Below, in pieces: positions 5,730-11,790 of a stretch of 11,790 nucleotides of DNA. The notes under the pieces were generated by a model. That model had not been told where the DNA came from, did no database searches, and worked only from the letters and a program-made list of their open reading frames with translations. Source of the DNA: Acidobacteriota bacterium (GTDB lineage: Bacteria; Acidobacteriota; UBA6911; RPQK01; JADFOI01); the NCBI GenBank assembly GCA_030624355.1, contig JAUXKG010000038.1, forward strand, positions 1 through 11,790, in the 5' to 3' direction. The position numbers and the translations under genes were made by a program. How positions within the stretch are numbered: the first letter of the stretch is position 1; each line of letters starts with the position of its first letter.

Positions 5730-6269
5730 TCATTGATCACGATGGACTGGGCGCCCTCTCGCTCTGGTAAGGTTCATCAGGGTCAGCCAGATCAACAGGT
5801 AGGCAAAGCGGGGGACGAAGAGGAATATCCTTATTAACTTACGAAAAACGAAGATGATTCCCCCAGCTTGCCGGGTCAGAAACCACCAGAAAGTGTGCCA
5901 ATTCAGGTAAAAACAGTCCAGATTGGCGTGCAGGACCAGGTGCCTCTGTGCCGGAAGGAGAAAAAAGAGGAGTTTCTGTTTTCGAAAGATGGGCTGTTCT
6001 GAGAACAGGGCCGCAACCACATCGTAACGGCTACGGGCCAACTGCCAGATCACCCGCAATGCACCGTAGAGGTTATTCGGATCATAGGTGAAGACTTCTT
6101 CCACTTCCGGAATCCCTTCAAAGACGTGGAGTAGATCCTGATGACATAAAATCGAGATACGTGCATCGGGAGCCACTTGCCGGGACCGGATGACGGAGAT
6201 CGCCTGGGTGGTCTTCTCGTGATGATCTGTTTGCAAAAGCAGCACTTCCAAGACAGGTTGGCTTGACAT
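5730..6269 (-). CDS. Membrane-anchored protein with GT9-like N-terminal half-domain, function unknown
   Basis: 179 residues, not assigned to a named family. Residues 7-90 read like the first Rossmann half of a GT9 (heptosyltransferase-like) GT-B enzyme: a beta strand LEVLLLQT, a helix, VAPDARISILCHQ (32-44), IPEVEEVFTYDP (53-64) and a YDVVAALFSE strand (82-91). The second, nucleotide-sugar-binding half is absent. Instead there is HANLDCFYLNWHTF (114-127) and then a hydrophobic stretch, about 136-168, interrupted by a few Arg/Lys residues, consistent with a membrane segment or re-entrant helix. The C-terminus is basic. Its ATG lies 1 nt after the stop of the GT2-GT4 gene, so translation is almost surely coupled. 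This suggests a partner in the same glycan pathway, perhaps a scaffold or acceptor-binding subunit at the inner membrane. Whether it is catalytic cannot be said. Start ATG 6269 is fixed by the junction. Confidence 0.72.
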   Translation of the reverse strand: MSSQPVLEVLLLQTDHHEKTTQAISVIRSRQVAPDARISILCHQDLLHVFEGIPEVEEVFTYDPNNLYGALRVIWQLARSRYDVVAALFSEQPIFRKQKLLFFLLPAQRHLVLHANLDCFYLNWHTFWWFLTRQAGGIIFVFRKLIRIFLFVPRFAYLLIWLTLMNLTRARGRPVHRDQ

Positions 6270-6270
6270 C

Positions 6271-8598
6271 TCAAAATACCCTTGAGGAAGAGTCTCTGTG
6301 ATTGTCTTGTCTGTGCAGACCTGCTGATTCGTACAGCCTGATCATCTCTTCACCGAGAAGACTCCAATCGTAGTATTGGACCGCTGTCTGGCGGCCAGAC
6401 GCCCCCAGCTTTTGACAGTATTCCGGATTGCGCAGCAGGGCCAGCGTCCACTGGGCAAAATTCTCCGGCTGGTCTGCGACCAGGACGTTCTCTCCATGGA
6501 GGGCGCGTAAACCTGAGCAGGCCAGGGAGGTGGCAACTACCGCTTTGCCACTGGCCCAGCCTTCCAGAATCTTCCCTCGAATGCCCACACCGGTTCGTAG
6601 CGGCACCACAAAGACTTGAGCCTTGCAGTAGAAGGGACGAATATCATCCACATAACCCGTCACTGTGATCTGGGGGTGGGAACCCAAATCCTGAATGGAG
6701 CGTGGGGGGGAGGAACCGACAATATATAGTCGGGTCTGAGGCCGTTCTTCAAGAATTCGCGGAAAGATTTCATGACAAAAGTGAAGCATGGCATCCACAT
6801 TGGGGAGGTGACGGAAAGCACCGACATAGAGAAGCGTTCCAGGCTCACTCTGGTGAGCGCCATTGCAGGTGAAAAACTCCGTATCCACCCCGGTATTCAC
6901 GACAGGAAGTGTCTTTCCATACAGGTAGCGCTCCAGATAACTGCGATCTGTATCGGTCACACAGATCACCTGATCCACTCTTCGACACAGTTCCAGTTCC
7001 CGATATAAAGTCTGCAACATGTTGTAAAGCTTTCGAAGTTTCTTGAGCGGATTCGGCTCCAGAGGCAACAAAGTCTGGTGGGCTGCATAGTTGACTTCAA
7101 TTTCCGTCAGAAGTTTGGGGGTGTACTGAAACAGGTCAGCGTACTGGGCCATCTGCGTCCACTCGAAGTGTACCAAGTCGAAATCTTCTTCGGTCAAGAT
7201 CTCTTCCAGCTTCTCTCGAAACTCCAGTGTGTGAAACTCCTCGAAGGGCTCGTAAGGAAAGTAGGACAGCGGTATGTGTTGGCCACGATCAACTGTTTCC
7301 ACTCGCTTGCAGTGGGGCAGAAGATGTGAAGTTACCTCGTCTACCGATTCGACAAAAGAAACCACGCTGACCTGGTGTTTTTTGGAAACCCTGTGAAGTA
7401 GTTGAAAAACTCGACCGGCACCGCCGTGCTGGCCCAGAGACGGCAGGTAGGCGCTGACGATGAGAATTCGAAGGAGTGATTGGGAAGCTTCTGAGCGGCG
7501 GGGATAAAAATGATTCAGATAGGACAGGGGCCGGCTGATCCACTGGATCAGAGTTTGATCAGAGACCGCTCGTGGCGGCTGGTTCAGGCGAGAGGAAAGG
7601 ATAGCTGGCAGCTTTCTGAGTGACTGCAGATAGTTCAGTACTGAAAGGTGTGATGGCTTCAGGTGCAGGGGAAGCAGAAGCAGATGTGAGTAAAGTCTGC
7701 GGAGAGGATAATTTCTCCATACATACCAAAGCTTGCGCTCCTCTATTAATCGGTTGATCTGTGATTCGGTAAAGAGGACGGAAGAGCTGCTGCGATGCTT
7801 GTGCACAACCCGGCTGCGGGCGGCCAGCACAACCTTCCAGCCTTGGCGCCAGGCACGATAACTGAGATCCGTGTCTTCCACATAGCAAGGGGAAAAGAGG
7901 GGGGAAAACCCTCCCAACTGCAGAAACCGCTTCCGATGAAAGGCCGATGATCCGCCTCCGGCCCATAACACCGGTAAATGGCCGCGGGTATAGTGACAGG
8001 GACGGATTGGTTGATGGGACAAGTGGAGCCGCCCCCAGCGGAAGTGAGCCTGAGTGTTTCCCGTTTCTTCTCTTTGTTTGTTTTCAGGAGAGAGAATCTG
8101 ACTGCTGGCAGCAAAAACCTGAGGGTCATTAAAGGCTTCCAGAAGTGGCAGGAGAAAGTCTTCGGAGACGATCATGTCATTGTTGAGAAGCACGACAATG
8201 TCATGGCTGGCCTCCTGCACTCCAAGATTGTTTCCTTTCCCAAAACCAAGATTTTCAGTGAGCCCTATGAATCGGATATGCGGATAGTTCTGGCGCATCC
8301 ACTCAGGACTCCCGTCACTGCTTCCGTTGTCGACTACCACAACTTCATGCTCCCCGCCTGCAGTCTTCACGGCACGCTCCAGAGCTGGAAGGCTTTCCTG
8401 TAGCAGATGTCGGCCGTTCCAATTCAAAATAATAATTGAACAGAGCTGGTCGGATGAGCCTGATTCCTGTGTGGCCTCTTTCCTGTGTGGAAGTAAAGTC
8501 AGGCGGAAGAGATGGAGTAGCTCAAACAAAAGGAAGATTCCCAGAAGAAGACTTTGAAGGGGCAGGAAAACTCCCCATGACAGTATTCTTTTCAACAT
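6271..8598 (-). CDS. Bifunctional glycosyltransferase: GT2 fused to GT4, with N-terminal membrane helix
   Basis: 775 residues, probably adding two sugars in a surface polysaccharide or glycolipid pathway at the cytoplasmic face of the inner membrane. Residues 8-34 are a hydrophobic helix. The GT2 (GT-A) domain, about 52-290, has CSIIILNWNG (53-62), VVVDNGSSDGS (87-97), ENLGFGKGNNLG (115-126), LLNND (137-141, metal/nucleotide acidic motif), AGGGSSAFHR and the catalytic-type EDTDLSYR (241-248). It resembles rhamnosyltransferase-like GT2 enzymes. The GT4 (GT-B) domain, about 375-760, has ILIVSAYLPS, HGGAGR (391-396), LVHFEW, NTGVDTEFF, YVGAFRHLPNVDA (591-603), GYVDDIRPFY and PLRTGVGIRGKILEGWASGKAVVAT (666-690), with E679 at a donor-site glutamate position. 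The linker (about 295-365) is rich in basic and leucine residues. ATG 8598 has no strong Shine-Dalgarno, but the following hydrophobic helix supports it. It precedes the 179-residue half-GT protein by 1 nt. Donor and acceptor sugars are unknown. Confidence 0.9.
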   Translation of the reverse strand: MLKRILSWGVFLPLQSLLLGIFLLFELLHLFRLTLLPHRKEATQESGSSDQLCSIIILNWNGRHLLQESLPALERAVKTAGGEHEVVVVDNGSSDGSPEWMRQNYPHIRFIGLTENLGFGKGNNLGVQEASHDIVVLLNNDMIVSEDFLLPLLEAFNDPQVFAASSQILSPENKQREETGNTQAHFRWGRLHLSHQPIRPCHYTRGHLPVLWAGGGSSAFHRKRFLQLGGFSPLFSPCYVEDTDLSYRAWRQGWKVVLAARSRVVHKHRSSSSVLFTESQINRLIEERKLWYVWRNYPLRRLYSHLLLLPLHLKPSHLSVLNYLQSLRKLPAILSSRLNQPPRAVSDQTLIQWISRPLSYLNHFYPRRSEASQSLLRILIVSAYLPSLGQHGGAGRVFQLLHRVSKKHQVSVVSFVESVDEVTSHLLPHCKRVETVDRGQHIPLSYFPYEPFEEFHTLEFREKLEEILTEEDFDLVHFEWTQMAQYADLFQYTPKLLTEIEVNYAAHQTLLPLEPNPLKKLRKLYNMLQTLYRELELCRRVDQVICVTDTDRSYLERYLYGKTLPVVNTGVDTEFFTCNGAHQSEPGTLLYVGAFRHLPNVDAMLHFCHEIFPRILEERPQTRLYIVGSSPPRSIQDLGSHPQITVTGYVDDIRPFYCKAQVFVVPLRTGVGIRGKILEGWASGKAVVATSLACSGLRALHGENVLVADQPENFAQWTLALLRNPEYCQKLGASGRQTAVQYYDWSLLGEEMIRLYESAGLHRQDNHRDSSSRVF

Positions 8599-8721
8599 CG
8601 GTACGCATCCACTGCGAATATGGTTTATCTCTTCTTCGTGTTGTCAATCATGCGACAATTTCAAAAACTATACACTGAGCCTGCCCGGGAGGAAATCATC
8701 CCCGCTATAATGTGAGAGAAG
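8599..8721. promoter_or_regulatory. Divergent promoter region between the glycosyltransferase unit and the secreted protein pair
   Basis: 123 nt between two divergent genes. On the minus strand a perfect -35 TTGACA (8647-8642) faces the glycosyltransferase; the best -10 is CATATT at 19-nt spacing, so this is weak. The -35 overlaps an inverted repeat TTGTCaatcatgcGACAA (8641-8658). On the plus strand a perfect TATAAT (8706-8711) lies just before the 207-residue gene, without a recognisable -35. Confidence 0.4.
8706..8711 (+). promoter_or_regulatory. Candidate -10 box of the secreted-protein pair
   Basis: A perfect TATAAT ends 10 nt before the ATG at 8722. Transcription would begin at about 8718, giving an almost leaderless message. 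There is no GGAGG-type ribosome site directly before the ATG (only GAGAGAAG), which agrees with a leaderless start. The -35 position reads GC-rich with no match. Confidence 0.35.
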
Positions 8722-9345
8722 ATGAAAGAAATTCGCCAAATCATCTATGTTGTGGTGCTGATTGTCCTGATGTTGCTAGCCGCCGGATCCATTTGGGCCA
8801 CCAGCATACGTCTCGTTAATCTGTTGGAAATGGTCCAATTGGCTGAACGGGTTTTCTGGGGTAAGTGCATCTCAGCCATACCACAGGAGGCGGGTGCCGG
8901 AGTAATCCCGGTGATTGAATACGTCTTCCAGGTAGAGGGTGGAATCAAGGGTGTGGATACAGGGGAACGGGTGGTCTTTCGTCAACTGCGAGGGAGCCAG
9001 GAAGAGAAGGTCGGTGTGCCCGGGATGCCGGTCTACCAAAAAGATCAGGAGGTCCTGCTCTTTTTGCACGGAGACAGTCGTTTGGGATTGACCAGTCCAG
9101 TCGGGTTCGCTCAGGGCGTCTTCGAGGTGAGGAGAACAGAGCAAGGGGAAATTAGAGTCATTAACGCTCTGGAGAACAGAAATTTGTCTCATTTGATCAA
9201 CGTTAAGGAGGCCAGTGCCTCCGGGATCGACCAGGCGGAGTTGAGTCAGGTTGAAAAGACGGAGGCGATTCCGATCGAGCTACTGTCTTCTCTGGTCACG
9301 AGGGTTGACATGTATCAGGTGAGAAAAGCTAAATCCACTAGATGA
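8722..9345 (+). CDS. Secreted protein of unknown function, paired with a matrixin-like protease
   Basis: 207 residues; I do not assign a named family. It begins with a typical Sec signal peptide: basic MKEIRQ, hydrophobic 7-22, and a probable cleavage after SIWA (26). The mature part starts with a helix LVNLLEMVQLAERVFWGKC (31-49), then a beta-rich region: VIEYVFQVEGGIKG (64-77), GERVVFRQL (81-89), GVPGMPVYQKDQEVLLFLHGD (98-118) and PVGFAQGVFEV (126-136). This helix followed by strands with 'GxPxYxxxxEVLLFL' and 'GxxQGxFxV' patterns is one I associate with unannotated exported proteins in environmental bacteria. The tail from about 150 is charged and lower in complexity. An in-frame TGA at 8713 excludes a longer start. 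Its stop overlaps the protease ATG (ATGA, 9342-9345), so the two are coupled; it may be a partner, inhibitor or substrate. C49 is the only cysteine of the mature part. Confidence 0.78.
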   Translation: MKEIRQIIYVVVLIVLMLLAAGSIWATSIRLVNLLEMVQLAERVFWGKCISAIPQEAGAGVIPVIEYVFQVEGGIKGVDTGERVVFRQLRGSQEEKVGVPGMPVYQKDQEVLLFLHGDSRLGLTSPVGFAQGVFEVRRTEQGEIRVINALENRNLSHLINVKEASASGIDQAELSQVEKTEAIPIELLSSLVTRVDMYQVRKAKSTR

Positions 9346-11790
9346 TGTCTCAGGTGTCTTGCTGGTCTGTACTGTTCGCCCTGGCTGCTGCTGGGTCAGT
9401 CTCGGAAGGCATTCTGATAGGCGGAGGTCCGAGCAGCGTGGCCCCGGTGGCTAAGGTGGGCAAGTGGGATCAGAACGACCCAACGACCTTTCCAATCAAG
9501 TTTGCTCTGGATCAGGGCTCTCTGGGTGATCTGACATCGGAACAGGCGGCAGAACTGGTTCGAGACTCATTTGCCCAGTGGGTTGATGTCGAGACCTCAT
9601 CAGTGGATTTTGAGGATCTCGGCTTCCTGGATGTGGACGTCACGGTCTGTGACTTGTGTGGGCCTGAGGAAACTGATTACAGCTCGTTTATTCAAGGACA
9701 GATTCATCCCGAGAATCCGGTCGTATTCGACAATGATGGTCAGATCATTGAAGATTTGTTCGGTACGGGTTCCAGGAATTCTGTTCTTGGCTTTGCCAGC
9801 GTTCGGTTTTGCCAAGAGGAGCAATCGGTGGTTCCCTGTACGCGAAACAGTGGACTGACGCACTTTTCGGCGTGGATTGTGCTCAATGGTTTCCAGTCGG
9901 GGGTGTTTGCTGGGTTTTCCAAAGTGATTACTCATGAAATTGGACACCTGGTAGGTTTGGATCACACCCAGATCAACAGTCAATTGGCCTTTAACGGACA
10001 GGTTGGAGATGATCAGTTCGTTGCGATGATGTACCCGTTCATTCTGGAACAGGGGCCCGATCAGCCGATCCGCGATGATATTGCGTGGGTTTCATGGCTT
10101 TATCCGGAAGAGAGCTTCCAGACTGAGACCGGTACGATTACCGGAAGGATCAGCCGTCGAAGCGGGGGATTTTTCGGAGGAGCCAACGTCGTTGCCGCTC
10201 AGGTGATGCAAAACCTCGACGACTCTGTGACAGAATCCCTCTCAGAGACAGTTTCCGTGGTCTCAGACTTCCTGATGACCAGCGATGGCAGCTATCAGTT
10301 GCCGGGTCTAACACCGGGCGACTATGTGGTCTTCATTGAGCCCCTGAACCCCCTTTTTGTACAGGGCAGTTCTGTGGGCCCTTATGAGACCCGGTTCATT
10401 GACTTTGTCAAGGATTACTACAATGACCAGAACGAATCGGGAAGCAGCAACTCGGACGATCCTGCGGAAAAATTGGTGATTACTGTGCAGGCGGGTGTCG
10501 TGGTGAGCAATGTTGATCTGGTGAGCAATGAAGTGCCCCGGCCCTTGAACCAGCTTGGTGACGACGATGAAACGATATTTGAGTTTGCTGAAGGATTTAC
10601 CTTCCCCTTCTTCGGCGAACGGTATACCGAGGTCATCGTCAACAGTGACGGCAACCTTACCTTCGGCAAGGGAGATGGCGGGACGGCAGATCGTGACGCA
10701 ACGCGCTTTCTCTCTGGCCCTCCCCGAGTTGCTCCTCTGTTTACCGATCTGGATCCCAGTGAGACTGGAGAGGTGACTTCTGAAAACGATCAGAAGCGGG
10801 TTGTATTTACTTGGGATGCCATTCCCGAGTGGTCACCGCAGGGAGGCCGACCTGCCAACCAGTTTTCGGTCACCCTCTTTGCCAATGGGGATGTCCTGTT
10901 TGACTATGCGGAAGTCGAGGTGACTCCTGACGACGAAATCCAGGCTATCATCGGGATCAGTCCCGGCAATCTCAGTGAGGGGAGTGAGGGTGACCTTTCA
11001 GCCCAGGCAGTTGCCATACAAGTGAATGAGGTGCCTATATATGAGGTGTTTCATGGCAACAGCTTTGATCTGACGGGTCAGCAAATTCTTTTCCAGTCAT
11101 CTTCCAATCAACTGTTGTTTCCGTTTTATCAATCGGATACTGAAAATTTTTTCGGCTATTCCATCACCAACCTTTCTTCTGAAACCGCACAGGTTCAGGT
11201 TGAAGGGTGGCAGGCGAGTGGAGTGCTTCAAGACTCGGCCACGAACCCGCAGTTGGAGGAGATCTCTGCTGAGAGTCAGATCTCCCGCCTGGGGAGTGAA
11301 TTCTTCGCTGTTTCTCCGGGTGTTTTTCAGAGCGGGTGGGTCCGGATGACCACCGATACTCCGGAATCAATCGGATCTTTTGCGTTCGGGAATGGTTTGA
11401 TGGGAGCTGTGACCAAGATGGATGGTGCGGTAGCGGTGACGGAAAAGTCTCAAGTGCTCTTTTTCACTCGAATTTTCGAAGGGCCAAACAGTTTCCCGCT
11501 CTTTGGCGGCTCGGCCGACAAAGATGCTCGAACGACGCTGTTTATCTGTAATCCAAACAGCGAAGAGATTGTCTTGACCTTGGAGCTATTCAGCTCTACC
11601 GGCCAGTCGATGGGGTTGGTTGTCGCGGAACCGGTGGCTCCACTGGGGCGTTTTTCGGCGGAGGTCGGTTCGGTTTTTGACGTGGGTGTGGTGAGTGACG
11701 GCTATGTGAGGGTGGATGTCCAGGGACCTGGAGCGGCAGGGTTTGCCTTGATTGAACTAGAAGACACGCTGCTAGGACTCAACGCATCCT
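9342..11790 (+). CDS. Secreted matrixin-like zinc metalloprotease with beta-domain tail (C-terminus beyond window)
   Basis: Open from ATG 9342 to the window end: 816 residues with no stop. A TAG directly before ATG bounds the start; ATG 9345 is the alternative. Residues 1-23 form a signal peptide with a hydrophobic core (VLFALAAAGSVS) but no Lys/Arg in front. The catalytic domain, about 45-256, has zincin motif HEIGHLVGLDH (198-208; zinc ligands H198, H202, H208, general base E199), a probable Met-turn in AMMYPF (228-233) and the matrixin end pattern DDIAWVSWLYP (245-255). Next come a carboxypeptidase-regulatory-like fold (about 264-335, GTITGRI to LPGLTPGDYVVFIE) and a nidogen-like beta domain (about 408-545, FTFPFFGERYTEVIVNSDGNL). 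Two related beta domains follow (about 603-683 and 731-803), each ending in GWVRM or GYVRV followed by a hydrophobic strand. Cysteines 103, 106, 157 and 166 could form disulfides outside the cytoplasm. Coupled to the preceding exported protein by ATGA. Target unknown. Confidence 0.88.
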   Translation, partial: MMSQVSCWSVLFALAAAGSVSEGILIGGGPSSVAPVAKVGKWDQNDPTTFPIKFALDQGSLGDLTSEQAAELVRDSFAQWVDVETSSVDFEDLGFLDVDVTVCDLCGPEETDYSSFIQGQIHPENPVVFDNDGQIIEDLFGTGSRNSVLGFASVRFCQEEQSVVPCTRNSGLTHFSAWIVLNGFQSGVFAGFSKVITHEIGHLVGLDHTQINSQLAFNGQVGDDQFVAMMYPFILEQGPDQPIRDDIAWVSWLYPEESFQTETGTITGRISRRSGGFFGGANVVAAQVMQNLDDSVTESLSETVSVVSDFLMTSDGSYQLPGLTPGDYVVFIEPLNPLFVQGSSVGPYETRFIDFVKDYYNDQNESGSSNSDDPAEKLVITVQAGVVVSNVDLVSNEVPRPLNQLGDDDETIFEFAEGFTFPFFGERYTEVIVNSDGNLTFGKGDGGTADRDATRFLSGPPRVAPLFTDLDPSETGEVTSENDQKRVVFTWDAIPEWSPQGGRPANQFSVTLFANGDVLFDYAEVEVTPDDEIQAIIGISPGNLSEGSEGDLSAQAVAIQVNEVPIYEVFHGNSFDLTGQQILFQSSSNQLLFPFYQSDTENFFGYSITNLSSETAQVQVEGWQASGVLQDSATNPQLEEISAESQISRLGSEFFAVSPGVFQSGWVRMTTDTPESIGSFAFGNGLMGAVTKMDGAVAVTEKSQVLFFTRIFEGPNSFPLFGGSADKDARTTLFICNPNSEEIVLTLELFSSTGQSMGLVVAEPVAPLGRFSAEVGSVFDVGVVSDGYVRVDVQGPGAAGFALIELEDTLLGLNAS

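Noticed and set aside
8641..8658. TTGTC-N8-GACAA as a firm operator
   Set aside because: Only five base pairs per arm with a non-symmetric centre; such pairs arise easily by chance. It is noted within the divergent region only as a possibility.

Overview
The window looks like a piece of chromosome from a Gram-negative-type, probably uncultivated bacterium. Genes are tightly packed with short or overlapping junctions. There are amino-acid biosynthesis genes, a membrane-linked glycosyltransferase pair and a large secreted zinc protease built from beta-rich domains. The short CACGGATT-type and CTGACAACTGAC-type intergenic repeats and the protease architecture remind me of Acidobacteriota-like environmental genomes, but that is an impression and not a proof of taxonomy. 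I see no rRNA, tRNA, CRISPR array, transposase, integrase or phage gene.

Left part (1-3723, all on the minus strand, transcribed right to left): a DtxR/MntR-type metal-dependent repressor, a fatty-acyl-CoA ligase and a zinc-dependent alcohol dehydrogenase form a translationally coupled unit (a 4-nt ATGA overlap, then a 4-nt gap). A 231-nt repeat-bearing spacer separates it from the start of a DAHP synthase gene (aroF), which runs off the left edge.

Middle (3724-5685, plus strand): a 262-nt divergent control region, then a complete leuB (3-isopropylmalate dehydrogenase, leucine synthesis). Its stop codon lies inside a short repeat also found after the alcohol dehydrogenase gene. An AT-rich spacer with a good -10 box then leads to a small SnoaL/NTF2-like protein.

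Right part (5730-8598, minus strand): a two-gene glycan unit. It holds a 775-residue fusion of a GT2 and a GT4 glycosyltransferase with an N-terminal membrane helix, followed after 1 nt by a 179-residue protein. That protein looks like the front half of a GT9-type glycosyltransferase fused to a C-terminal membrane segment.

Far right (8722-11790, plus strand): two secreted proteins with ATGA-overlapping reading frames. The first is an unrecognised 207-residue exported protein. The second is a matrixin-like metalloprotease (HEIGHLVGLDH) of at least 816 residues that is still open at the window edge. It carries a carboxypeptidase-regulatory-like domain, a nidogen-like beta domain and two tandem copies of a C-terminal domain. 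This exported pair, the half-GT plus GT2-GT4 unit, and the metalloregulator-lipid operon are the parts most worth a second look. I did not find a clear new defence or mobile system.
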